This document shows, one piece after another, positions 45,760 through 54,175 of a stretch of DNA of 64,000 bases (within the stretch, counting starts at the first letter, position 1; every line of letters begins with the position of its first letter). Source of the stretch: Pseudoalteromonas luteoviolacea (GTDB lineage Bacteria > Pseudomonadota > Gammaproteobacteria > Enterobacterales > Alteromonadaceae); the NCBI RefSeq assembly GCF_018100925.1, contig NZ_JAGJEH010000001.1, positions 496,001 through 560,000 of the forward strand, read 5' to 3'. Below the pieces are notes generated by a model, which had not been told where the DNA came from, did no database searches, and worked only from the letters and a program-made list of their open reading frames with translations. A program made the translations under genes and the position numbers.

Positions 45760-46815
45760 TTAAATTGAATCATTTTTAGGTTTGCGTATTGCGGCAGACT
45801 TAAACCACTGAATAGTATGATTAAGCGCTTTATCTTTATAGCCAATTATATCGTGTCCACCATCTGGAAAAATAATTGCTTTGTGGGGGCGGTCATGCTG
45901 TTTTAGTTTTTCAACCATTTGCAATGAGTGTTTCACACTCACCTTAGTGTCGTCTTTACTGTGCATTAATAATACTGGCACATTTGGCAATTCATCTACC
46001 CACTGAACAGGCGATAATTTATTGTGGATAGCTTTGGCATTTTTTGTATATCCATCAATCAAAGAAATATTGTTTCGTATGCCTGCTCGGTTTTGAGCCC
46101 AAAGCTCACTATTCATTACTCCGGCAACAGAAACGATTGAAGCAATTTTATTAGGCCTTTCCCGAGCCAATTGCATAGATGTAAGACCACCCCTGCTAGC
46201 GCCATAGACGTTGACCTTATTCGACTCTAATTGAGGGATGTTTTCAACAATGTCGATTAGACGAGTGACTTCATCAATGTTATCTGCGCCATATTGCTCG
46301 TCATTTCTGTAGTTACTTGCGATGACTGCATACCCTTGCATTGCAACAGGGAACAGTGAGTAAACGACATGGCCAAATACTAAGTCGCCATAATTTCTTG
46401 TGCCGCCCCGGTTATATAAAACAACTGGTACTTTTGACTGGGTTGATGTCATTTTTTTTGGTGCTATAAGTAGGCCATCAACTTCTTGGCCATTCACGCT
46501 ATATGTAAATCGTTGGCAGTCCAAAGCTTTTTTTGCAGCATCAAAATCAGTTTTGGGAAACATGGTATTAAACCTTTTTTCAAACTGTTTAAGGGGCTTC
46601 GAGTAGTCTTTGATGCCTCTGCGTTTGAAGTTGGATTCATTTTTTGCATAAACAAATTTGAACCAAGAGTCATAATCTGAAAAGACATCATGAAAGCAGG
46701 AGTGCTGGTTCTTTATTCCCATAGACGTTGGTAGTTCTATATTAGAAGCGTTTGCATTATTGCTGATCAACACCCCACATAATGCAAATAGTTTGAGTAA
46801 AAGCCCAAAACGCAT
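45760..46815 (-). CDS. S9-type (prolyl oligopeptidase-like) alpha/beta hydrolase, secreted
   Basis: A 351-residue protein with a signal peptide (LLLKLFALCGVLISNNANAS). The C-terminal hydrolase domain has the nucleophile elbow VYGASRGGLTSMQLARERP, the Asp in PVLLMHSKDDTKVSVKHSLQ and the His in DGGHDIIGYKDKA: a complete Ser-Asp-His triad. It resembles peptidase S9 or acyl-aminoacyl peptidases without the propeller. Start ATG 46815 has AAAGGA eight bases before it, better than ATG 46824. Confidence 0.82.
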   Translation of the reverse strand: MRFGLLLKLFALCGVLISNNANASNIELPTSMGIKNQHSCFHDVFSDYDSWFKFVYAKNESNFKRRGIKDYSKPLKQFEKRFNTMFPKTDFDAAKKALDCQRFTYSVNGQEVDGLLIAPKKMTSTQSKVPVVLYNRGGTRNYGDLVFGHVVYSLFPVAMQGYAVIASNYRNDEQYGADNIDEVTRLIDIVENIPQLESNKVNVYGASRGGLTSMQLARERPNKIASIVSVAGVMNSELWAQNRAGIRNNISLIDGYTKNAKAIHNKLSPVQWVDELPNVPVLLMHSKDDTKVSVKHSLQMVEKLKQHDRPHKAIIFPDGGHDIIGYKDKALNHTIQWFKSAAIRKPKNDSI

Positions 46816-47032
46816 ATAACACATCCTTTGTATATTTAATTAAATAGGTTACTTTCTATTTTGTAGCACGATTTTAGGAACAAAAACAAACCCTATTAGA
46901 GGTAGAAGTGTTTATTGAATTCTCTCATATGCATTGGCGCAATTGCCCACTTCATTAATTGGTAGGCTGTAGTACTGGACCAGATTAATTGTATTTAGTA
47001 TTAATCGGCACATTCTACGAAGCTGAATTGCT

Positions 47033-47719
47033 TCATTGTTTTATCAAAAAAGTACTATTAAATGCTTTAAGCCCTTTGCTGGTAAAAGTAATCGAACGTG
47101 CATCTAAATCTTGTTTTGCCCATTTTTGCTCAAAGATATAATTGAGTATCCAGCTTCCTAAGTGGCCCGCGATATGGTTCCGGCGCTCGCTCCAATCTAA
47201 GCATGATTTACATACGGGGCGGCTGTTTTTATTAAACTGTTGAAAGTCTACCCCAAGGCTCATAAAGTAGGTTTTTCCTTTTTCAGTCAGGCGCGTTAGT
47301 TCGCCAAAATCTTCAAGCATATTTGCACTGACCAGCGCGTCGTATAACTGAACCCCCAGCTCCCCGGCCAAATGATCGTAACACACCCTCGCATGTTTCA
47401 AGCGTGGATCTTTGGGGCCTGTAGAGGTTTTAGGAGTCGATAATGCGGTAAGCACCAATAATTGCTCCAGAACCGCGGCGACATGTGGACCCTTTAACTG
47501 AAAGTACTTATGCCGTCCTTGTTTTCTGACTTGTAGTAGCTCCCCTTCGAGTAATTTAGCTAGGTGGCTGCTAGCGGTTTGTGGCGTGACATCAGCCTCT
47601 ATAGATAACTCTGTGGCCGTAAGGGCCTGACCACCCATAAGTGCAGTCAGTATTTTGGAGCGAGCAGAGTCGGCTATTAGCCCCGCTACCGTTGAGATAT
47701 CAGGTTCCATAATTTCCAT
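47033..47719 (-). CDS. ArsR-family winged-helix transcriptional regulator
   Basis: A 228-residue regulator. Residues about 8-95 form the winged helix (ARSKILTALMGGQALTATEL; SIEADVTPQTASSHLAKLLE; LLQVRKQGRHKYFQLKGPHV). The C-terminal half has cysteines (PVCKSCLDWSERRNHIAG) that may bind metal, although no classic ArsR metal box is seen. It is divergent from the NIPSNAP operon and separated by a perfect 16-base palindrome, which is likely its operator; repression of both units is expected. Confidence 0.85.
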   Translation of the reverse strand: MEIMEPDISTVAGLIADSARSKILTALMGGQALTATELSIEADVTPQTASSHLAKLLEGELLQVRKQGRHKYFQLKGPHVAAVLEQLLVLTALSTPKTSTGPKDPRLKHARVCYDHLAGELGVQLYDALVSANMLEDFGELTRLTEKGKTYFMSLGVDFQQFNKNSRPVCKSCLDWSERRNHIAGHLGSWILNYIFEQKWAKQDLDARSITFTSKGLKAFNSTFLIKQ

Positions 47720-47723
47720 TTAG

Positions 47724-47739
47724 TTCGATGTACATCGAA
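47724..47739. promoter_or_regulatory. Palindromic operator TTCGATGTACATCGAA
   Basis: A perfect 16-base palindrome between the divergent starts (47719 on minus, 47795 on plus), five bases before the regulator ATG. Its shape and position fit a dimeric ArsR-type repressor site. A partial copy (TCGAATGTACATGA) overlaps the NIPSNAP start. Confidence 0.65.
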
Positions 47740-47794
47740 GCATCATTTTTTTAGCGCGATAGACTGCCTCAAAACAAAAAAGGAAGCAAATCGA

Positions 47795-48127
47795 ATGTAC
47801 ATGACATGTTTTATCGAATATGAACTTGATCCAACAAAGCTGGTGCAGTTCAATCAATATGCCAAAAATTGGGGCGCTATTATCCCGCGTCTTGGCGGAG
47901 AGTTAATTGGGTATTTTACGCCGTATGAAGGTGACAATAAACGTGCCTATGGGCTGATTGCTTTTAACAGCCTTGCCGATTATGAAGCTTACCGCATTAG
48001 GCTAAAAGCAGACATGCAAGCTCAAGCAAACTTCGAATTTGCGCAGGAAGAAAAATTCATTTTGCATGAAAAACGCTACTTTTTAAACGGTGTAGTTGAA
48101 ACACTCAAGCTTACAGAGGTTTTATAA
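47795..48127 (+). CDS. NIPSNAP family protein
   Basis: A 110-residue ferredoxin-like alpha+beta protein. The sequence MTCFIEYELDPTKLVQFNQY, LGGELIGYFTPYEGDNKRAY, then AFNSLADYEAYRIRLKADM matches the NIPSNAP family, which shares its fold with antibiotic biosynthesis monooxygenases. It is first in a three-gene operon under the ArsR regulator. Its ribosome site is AGGAAG. Function unknown; a dimeric helper or monooxygenase is possible. Confidence 0.85.
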   Translation: MYMTCFIEYELDPTKLVQFNQYAKNWGAIIPRLGGELIGYFTPYEGDNKRAYGLIAFNSLADYEAYRIRLKADMQAQANFEFAQEEKFILHEKRYFLNGVVETLKLTEVL

Positions 48128-48460
48128 ATGATAGCGGTTATCTTTGAAGTCACTTTGAAACCACAGGGGAAAGACACATACCTAGATATCGCAGCGAGTT
48201 TAAAAACTCTGTTGGCTAAGCAACCGGGTTTTATCTCTATTGAACGGTTTGTTAGCGTTTCAAATCCATGCTACTTCTTGTCACTGTCCTTTTGGCAAGA
48301 TGAACAAGCTATTTTACGGTGGCGTGAGCAATTAGAGCACAAACAGGCACAGGAAAAAGGCAAATCAGAGTTGTTTGAAGATTTTCGTTTACGTGTGGCT
48401 CATGTATCCAGAGATTACGGAATGTGTCTAGGAAGGGAGAGTTATGACTCAGCAGATTGA
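48128..48460 (+). CDS. Antibiotic biosynthesis monooxygenase (ABM) domain protein
   Basis: A 110-residue ABM-type protein (IAVIFEVTLKPQGKDTYLDI; LSLSFWQDEQAILRWREQLE, then HKQAQEKGKSELFEDFRL). Family members are small dimers, cofactor-free oxygenases acting on quinols or haem-like substrates. It begins directly after the NIPSNAP stop (adjacent codons), so it is coupled, and overlaps the next gene by 17 bases. Confidence 0.88.
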   Translation: MIAVIFEVTLKPQGKDTYLDIAASLKTLLAKQPGFISIERFVSVSNPCYFLSLSFWQDEQAILRWREQLEHKQAQEKGKSELFEDFRLRVAHVSRDYGMCLGRESYDSAD

Positions 48461-49133
48461 TAAAGGTGGCTTTAGCATGGCGCTAATCACCTACTTAAGT
48501 GGCCACTTTTACACTCAAAACCAGCTTATACGCAGCAGCGATACATCAGCCATACAACTTAGAGATTTTCAATCTAGAAAAATGATGCCAATGCCTGCCT
48601 ATAAACTTGATATATCGCTAGCGAGCACCTCATATTTTGGCAAATTCGAAGAACGAGAATTGATAGAGTTTTACCCGAAAGCGTATACAGATTGGCTCAA
48701 ACAGTGTTGTTTGTTCAAAGAGGAAAAAGAAGCATTTAAATCATTTTCGAGACAATTTTATATTGTGAAAGAGGCGCTGTTAGCAAAGAGTTTTTGGAGC
48801 ACAGATACACAGTTTAACGCAAACTTTGATAATTTCATTGAATCTCAGTGGCATCACTTTTTAGCTGGTACATTTGGTGTTTGTACAAAAACAGGCATGC
48901 CACGGGAAATTCTAATCAAAGAGTTAGCTGTTTATATTCTCAGTGAAATCTTAAGCAATGGCATTTATTCAGAAAATAACAGTCATGCAGTGCTGGTCGC
49001 ACTAAAACATTTGAAAACTGCGAGCTCTACACTTGCACCTCACGAGCAGGAACAAGGCACGTTGTATCGTTTAATAAAAGAGCTTAAATCTATGGGTTAC
49101 ATAAGTTCAACTGGAACTGAAAAAGTTACGTAA
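48444..49133 (+). CDS. DUF6058-like natural-product-cluster protein
   Basis: A 229-residue cytosolic protein. LITYLSGHFYTQNQLIRSSD, then LRDFQSRKMMPMPAYKLDIS resembles the DUF6058 group annotated in natural-product clusters of Vibrio and Pseudoalteromonas; the match is by memory of the family and not certain. It overlaps the ABM gene by 17 bases, so the three genes form one operon behind the ArsR operator. No catalytic motif is visible. Confidence 0.6.
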   Translation: MTQQIDKGGFSMALITYLSGHFYTQNQLIRSSDTSAIQLRDFQSRKMMPMPAYKLDISLASTSYFGKFEERELIEFYPKAYTDWLKQCCLFKEEKEAFKSFSRQFYIVKEALLAKSFWSTDTQFNANFDNFIESQWHHFLAGTFGVCTKTGMPREILIKELAVYILSEILSNGIYSENNSHAVLVALKHLKTASSTLAPHEQEQGTLYRLIKELKSMGYISSTGTEKVT

Positions 49134-49162
49134 AGCTGCGCTTATTACAACGCTTTCAAAGT

Positions 49163-49194
49163 AACCTGTTAGACATTTTCATGTTTAACAGGTT
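49163..49194. terminator. Hairpin between convergent genes
   Basis: AACCTGTTA / TAACAGGTT, a nine-base stem with 14-base loop, between the stops of the DUF6058-like gene and the M24 peptidase gene. Confidence 0.55.
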
Positions 49195-49206
49195 TCTCAT
49201 AAGGCG

Positions 49207-50559
49207 TTATCTGATGATATGCCACTGTGTTTGTCTACCAGCTAGATACCATACGTTTTTACCATCAAATACTGCATCCTGTTCTAATTTTATTTGAATC
49301 CACTGATTGTCCCACTCAGGCAGCTGAGTCTTGATATTGCCTTCAATGGCATAGACCGTATTGGGGAAAAGTTTCCAGTCACCTTGGATGGGGGTAGGCC
49401 CCTGATTATCCCACATTCCAATGGTAGGGCCTGAAGCATGGCCAACAAACCCGAGCGGGTGAGTGTAGGTGCTACTAATGATATTGGCGGCTTTACTTTG
49501 TCTTATTGTGTTGGCCAAGATTTGATTGCCAGTTAAACCAGATTTAAAGTTGCTGGTTAAAATATCTTGCCACTGGTTACCAATGGCCAGTGCTTTTTGT
49601 AGTCCTGTGGGAACCTCTTTTTCATTCATTTTTAATACATAGCCCATCTCTTGTGTGTCAGTACAAAGGCTGAGGTAACAGATCCCGACATCTGTGTGAA
49701 TGATGTCACCAGGTAGAATGACTCGGTTGTATTTACCCATGAAGACTTCATCCTTTGCAGGATTGTCGCCACGGCGTTGAATATTGACATAAGGTTGAAA
49801 CCAAGGGCGCAATTGCAGTGCTTCGAAACGTTCTCTCAGATACCATTCAACATCGGTAGTCGTTGTAACACCTGGTGTAATGACTTTATTGGAAAAGGCT
49901 TCTGCAATAACTCGTCTAGCAATCGTGACTACTTGAGGGTATACATTAAGCTCTTTTTCGCTTCTAGTCTCTAGCCAACGGAGCACCAAGTTTTCAGCGC
50001 TCACTAATCGATTTTGATATTTATTGGGTAAATACTTGCGTAGTTGTTTGTGTAGTCCAACGCTTAAACCATCGGCGAGGGCCCAATTTTCACTCATGTT
50101 TATCCCAATGCGCTTTGGATCACGTTTTGTAATGACTTCAGCTAGCCTTTGCCATTGTTGCTCGTTACTACCACCTTTCCATACTGTTGGGTAAAGTTTT
50201 CCTATTGGGTAGCGGCTAACACTAAAGCGCTCAACACTGCCATCTGAGTTTTTAGAAAACACCAGTAAAGTAGTACGTCTCGCTGCAAAGGTGGGTTGAG
50301 GGACCAGAGTGTAAAAAAGTTTATCTTCACCATACTCCCTGTTTATCACTAGCCACATGTCTAAATCAGCTTCTTGCATCAGTTTTGGCAGGAGATTATC
50401 GAGTCTATCTGCAACCATATTATTAACTGGTTTGACACGTTCTTTGAAGGTAAGCACCGCTGGCATTTCGGTAATTTGGCGTCCTTGCGCAAACTCTTTA
50501 GCTTCTAGCACTGAGCTTAAACTACACAATGCCACGAGTAGCCCAAATAATTTATACAT
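49207..50559 (-). CDS. M24-family metallopeptidase (Xaa-Pro peptidase-like), secreted
   Basis: A 450-residue protein with a signal peptide (LFGLLVALCSLSSVLEAKEF). The C-terminal pita-bread domain includes IIHTDVGICYLSLCTDTQEM, LGFVGHASGPTIGMWDNQGP and PNTVYAIEGNIKTQLPEW, carrying the expected Asp, His and Glu metal ligands, though the second Asp is in an unusual CTDTQ context. The N-terminal domain resembles creatinase-like folds. It would hydrolyse Xaa-Pro bonds in the periplasm or outside. Convergent with the NIPSNAP operon. Confidence 0.82.
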   Translation of the reverse strand: MYKLFGLLVALCSLSSVLEAKEFAQGRQITEMPAVLTFKERVKPVNNMVADRLDNLLPKLMQEADLDMWLVINREYGEDKLFYTLVPQPTFAARRTTLLVFSKNSDGSVERFSVSRYPIGKLYPTVWKGGSNEQQWQRLAEVITKRDPKRIGINMSENWALADGLSVGLHKQLRKYLPNKYQNRLVSAENLVLRWLETRSEKELNVYPQVVTIARRVIAEAFSNKVITPGVTTTTDVEWYLRERFEALQLRPWFQPYVNIQRRGDNPAKDEVFMGKYNRVILPGDIIHTDVGICYLSLCTDTQEMGYVLKMNEKEVPTGLQKALAIGNQWQDILTSNFKSGLTGNQILANTIRQSKAANIISSTYTHPLGFVGHASGPTIGMWDNQGPTPIQGDWKLFPNTVYAIEGNIKTQLPEWDNQWIQIKLEQDAVFDGKNVWYLAGRQTQWHIIR

Positions 50560-51458
50560 GATTGTCCTACTTTTTATTTAGTTGATAAGGAATTTACAGC
50601 CATTAGCTTTGGAACGGCTGTAAACTGTCGTTTTTATTTTTAGTAAGAGAGCGTTAATCATATTTCACTGTGGCAAACTCAGCAATTAATATACTACAGG
50701 TGGCCAGAGGATATTTATTGACTACCAAAAATTACGAGTCGCTTGAAGCCATTTTTATGGTGAATTGAATGCCGACTTTTTGAATCTGTTTTTTGTTATT
50801 AAATTTGGTCCCCAAGTGTAGTTGTGACCTTAATACTTGATTTTGAGGTGCTTTGATAAGCTTGTCTGCGGTTTCTACCCTCTATTTATTAACTTAGGCG
50901 CAAACCCTATGATTGATGTTCAGTCACTAGTTCGTATGTCTGATTTTTACAAGCAGTAGCTTGTTTGCCCAAACGATGAGAAAGAGGTCACTGTTTAAAT
51001 TAATTTGTTTCTATCAAATAACACTATCAGTACAGGTTTTGGCGATATCATGATCATTTGTAAGTTCCAAATATCGAGGAGGTTCAATCTAAACGGATTT
51101 ATTATTCTTATAAGCCCCGTGTATCACTGCAAAATTGAACTATCTGGCACGCACTCTAAGTTTATTTTGAGATAGAAATGGATGTTATTAAGGGGCTCAG
51201 GAGACAAAACCTCGAGGTAGCAATGATCCAGCGATAGCGCTATCTATATTGTTAGCCCGCTAAAGCTGGTGAGAGTTAAAAATTATATGAATACCTATTT
51301 TTCATTTAGTCTTTTGCTAGGCCATATTGTGTATGGCCTATTCCCAAGAGGTCTATGTCTAAGTGATAATGACGAGCCAAGTATGTACTTGACTCAACAA
51401 CGAACAGTATTATCAGGGGGGCATAGGTTTGTATGTCAATCGAAGCGTAGACTATTTA
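50560..51458. other. 900-base region without intact genes
   Basis: No intact gene. Contains the porin-like pseudogene remnant described separately and a short palindrome GATAGCGCTATC at 51233-51244. A 77-codon plus-strand frame at 51269-51502 has no ribosome site or homology and runs into the DUF3224 gene. Confidence 0.5.
50732..50881 (-). pseudogene. Possible remnant of an outer-membrane barrel protein gene
   Basis: A 49-codon open stretch ends SQLHLGTKFNNKKQIQKVGI, then QFTIKMASSDS, with alternating residues like a final barrel strand. Upstream, FAPKLINRG fits in another frame and is cut off by a stop, so the gene would be frameshifted and degraded. This is from inspection only. Confidence 0.3.
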
Positions 51459-51830
51459 CTAGCCAATTCTATAATCTGCTTGTCCGCCTTCTTTGGAAAT
51501 GAAGCTGCCGGTTTTACCAATTAAATTTGCGTCAAAATTACATTCAATAACTTCGAACTGGGCAGATGCAGAACCGCCTTCGAATTTACCTTGGTGTTGT
51601 AAAATGATCTTTTTGCTAAGGTCTTCAGACAGAGAGATCACTTCATAGCCTGTAAACAGCGCATTGCCTTCGCTATTATAATAAAGTTGGTAGTGTATCT
51701 GACTAGTGCCGACCAAATCTCCATCATAACTTTGTGCAACAGCGGCGCTGCTAATTTTGCAGTTATTTTCCATGTTGGTGGTTACGTTTTCTTGCCAATT
51801 ATTAATTTGAAAAGTGCCTGTGATCGCCAT
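51459..51830 (-). CDS. DUF3224 family protein
   Basis: A 123-residue beta-barrel protein of the DUF3224 (allene-oxide-cyclase-like) kind: AITGTFQINNWQENVTTNME at the start, VAQSYDGDLVGTSQIHYQLY, then FTGYEVISLSEDLSKKIILQ, HQGKF, and NFDANLIGKTGSFI. No reaction is established. The start is ATG 51830; the longer frame to 51884 runs through promoter DNA. It is divergent from the AraC gene and shares an inverted repeat with it. Confidence 0.8.
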   Translation of the reverse strand: MAITGTFQINNWQENVTTNMENNCKISSAAVAQSYDGDLVGTSQIHYQLYYNSEGNALFTGYEVISLSEDLSKKIILQHQGKFEGGSASAQFEVIECNFDANLIGKTGSFISKEGGQADYRIG

Positions 51831-51875
51831 GTTTTTTCTCTTTTTATTGTGAAACTTCCCATACACTATCATCTC

Positions 51876-51899
51876 TTTATACAATTGATATTGTATAAA
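51876..51899. promoter_or_regulatory. Inverted repeat TTTATACAAT-TGAT-ATTGTATAAA in divergent promoter
   Basis: A perfect ten-base inverted repeat with a four-base centre between the DUF3224 and AraC genes. It could be the AraC regulator's binding site; it also overlaps a plausible -10 (TATTGTATAA) for the AraC gene. Confidence 0.55.
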
Positions 51900-51929
51900 C
51901 GCGCCAATTTGTAAAAAGGAAAGCTGCTA

Positions 51930-52718
51930 TTGAAAGAAAATACAAATGCGATCTCGGGTGTTTTACACCATACAAAGAGTAAGCAAAACTATGATTTGAG
52001 GAGGTACTTTCCTGAGCCATATTTTACCGACTTAATTGAACAATTTTGGATAGTTGACTGGGATTTGTGCAATCTGGCAACACACACTCAACAAAACTTA
52101 CCTGATCCAAACTTTCATTTGATCATCGAAAAGGAAGGGGTCAAGGTACTTGGGCCTGTCAGTAAAGTATATACCTATACTATGCGAGGCAAGGGGCGGA
52201 TAATTGGCACAAAATTTAACATTGGCATGATTGCTCCACTGCTTAAAAACCCTCCTGATTATTATATAGATAAAGAATGCACATTGACTGAGGTGTTTAG
52301 TACTGGACTTGATAATGAGTTGCAGGCACTGTCCTTCATGCACAATGATGCGAATATTGTGGATGCTTTACATACGTTTTTTCGTGATTATGTAATGCCA
52401 GTCTCTAGAACGCAAATCCAAGCACTTGAAATATATAATCTAATTAAGAGTGATGGCACTATATTCTCTGTTGAACAGTTGTCCTCTAAAGCAAACCTCT
52501 CAAAGCGCTCTATTCAACGCCTTTTTGGCAAGTATATAGGCTTAAGTCCTAAATGGTTAATTAGAAAGTATCGCTTACATCATGTTTTGCAGGTACTAGA
52601 AAATAAAGAAGCTGATATTCAAGACATTGTCACACTGCTCGATTATACGGATCAATCCCATTTGATCCGTGATTTCAAAGAAATCATCGGGACGACACCT
52701 GGTAAGTACATGAAGTAA
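51930..52718 (+). CDS. AraC-family transcriptional regulator
   Basis: A 262-residue regulator. The C-terminal two-helix-turn-helix domain (about 165-260) has FSVEQLSSKANLSKRSIQRL, FGKYIGLSPKWLIRKYRLHH and LLDYTDQSHLIRDFKEIIG, then TTPGKYMK, the classic AraC pattern. The N-terminal half (RRYFPEPYFTDLIEQFWIVD) is the DUF6597-like region with no known ligand. Start is TTG 51930, with AAGGA ten bases upstream. It likely controls the divergent DUF3224 gene. Confidence 0.88.
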   Translation: MKENTNAISGVLHHTKSKQNYDLRRYFPEPYFTDLIEQFWIVDWDLCNLATHTQQNLPDPNFHLIIEKEGVKVLGPVSKVYTYTMRGKGRIIGTKFNIGMIAPLLKNPPDYYIDKECTLTEVFSTGLDNELQALSFMHNDANIVDALHTFFRDYVMPVSRTQIQALEIYNLIKSDGTIFSVEQLSSKANLSKRSIQRLFGKYIGLSPKWLIRKYRLHHVLQVLENKEADIQDIVTLLDYTDQSHLIRDFKEIIGTTPGKYMK

Positions 52719-53049
52719 TAGCACTCGTAAGTCTATATGTACGTACAAGGCCAAATACCACATAGTATTAGTGAACAAGTGTGTAGGTTAAAGCAATGCT
52801 ATTTATTTTTGACATCAATCAGGTTTTTATGAGTCAACTTATTAAATTTAACATTTTGATTTATATGCTTATATTATGGTTTTTATGACTTTTAGCTGAC
52901 AAATTTTCCCACCTATATCTTTGCCAATAAATTTAGATGTATAGTTTTCCAAACAAAAATTGTGTGATAGCTGAAGTTGATGTCAATTTAGCACAAAAAG
53001 TCGATTCGTTGGTTTAGCTTTATTTAAATACTAGAGGTTAGGAAGCAAA
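52719..53049. other. AT-rich intergenic region
   Basis: About 330 bases; no gene or repeat that I can support. The promoter of the secreted NTF2-like gene must lie here. Confidence 0.6.
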
Positions 53050-53496
53050 ATGAAGATAGCATACACGTTACTAATTTTAATAAGTTTTTTCTTTATATCA
53101 GCCAAAGCTACAGAAGCTGAAACTTTGACAGCAAGTGAGTTAAAAAAAGCTGTCAACTTCATAAATGAACTACAAAATAAAATCTTGATGGCGGGCTCAC
53201 AGGTCAGTGATGTCGACACTCTTTTTTCCCACTACACAGAAGATTTTGTGTATATCCATGAAGTATATGGCGGAACATATACGCGCAAACACCTTTACAA
53301 TAATTATGTCAAATTCCTTAAAGCAGGTAACTATCAGCGTAAAAATGATCGATATAAGGTTACAGCTGTGATTGTCGGACACAATGCTGTTTCTGTAGAA
53401 AGGCAAGAAATATTTGAAGGGGAAATAGTAAAGCACTTATCGGTATTCGAATTTAGGGGTCACAAAGTGTCAAAAATAATCGAGTATTGGAAGTAA
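53050..53496 (+). CDS. Secreted NTF2-like (DUF4440-type) protein
   Basis: A 148-residue protein with a signal peptide (YTLLILISFFFISAKATEAE). The mature domain has the NTF2-like pattern SDVDTLFSHYTEDFVYIHEV, YGGTYTRKHLYNNYVKFLKA, then VSVERQEIFEGEIVKHLSVF. Ligand unknown. It has AGGAAG before its ATG and appears to be transcribed alone. Confidence 0.75.
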   Translation: MKIAYTLLILISFFFISAKATEAETLTASELKKAVNFINELQNKILMAGSQVSDVDTLFSHYTEDFVYIHEVYGGTYTRKHLYNNYVKFLKAGNYQRKNDRYKVTAVIVGHNAVSVERQEIFEGEIVKHLSVFEFRGHKVSKIIEYWK

Positions 53497-54175
53497 TCAA
53501 AGCAGCAAAAGCAGTGCGCTATTTACTTATGACATGGCAGGGTTAAGCCGCCATGTTTATTGCTGCGGATGTAAACGATCATCAGATGATGAAATCACTA
53601 ATATGTGAACATTTAAAGTTAAAACGACAAGCCAACTTTGCGCAGTGTAGTGAACTGCTTGCTTCGTCAGTAAGGCGCACTAAAAATCCAGTATCAAGGT
53701 GTCTTTAAAGTTATTAGGTTAATCATGTCTAAAATCCTTCCGTAAGCGCAAATATGAGAAAATTTCCTGCGTAGAGAATTAAAATCGGGGTTATTGATCC
53801 GTGTGTTTCTGTTCTGAAGCTAATCCGAGTCGAATTATAGTATACATGGGTATTATCTTGAGGGCTTTTTAGGCCCGTTTTGTACTCTAGTGCGGTAAGC
53901 GTTGTTATATTTGCAGCTTGAATAGTAATATTTTTACTTGGTTTCAGTGCAAGGGCTTCTTTCATAAATTTTTAACATTGCGATTGGGTGAAGTTTTAAG
54001 CAGTCAATTGATTTAAATAAATGTTATTAATTACTACTTTATTACTGATTTTACGTCCACTTTGATACTAAAAATATAATTATATTCATTTTAAGGCTTT
54101 TATGAGATTTTTATTTTTTTAATATGCGCGTTTATGTTAATTTCTCGCGGCTTTTATTAAATGGAGAAATGAAAG
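53497..54175. other. Intergenic region before the toxin-like unit
   Basis: About 680 bases. A 78-codon frame on the minus strand (53729-53965) has no ribosome site and no recognisable domain. The right end is very AT-rich and must hold the promoter of the following two-gene unit. Confidence 0.5.

Noticed and set aside
51233..51244. Palindrome GATAGCGCTATC
   Set aside because: Only 12 bases with no neighbouring promoter or gene; likely chance.
51269..51502. 77-codon plus-strand frame before the DUF3224 gene
   Set aside because: No ribosome site, no recognisable domain, and it overlaps the 3' end of the DUF3224 gene on the other strand.
53729..53965. 78-codon minus-strand frame
   Set aside because: No ribosome site upstream of its ATG and no recognisable motif; composition looks like non-coding sequence.
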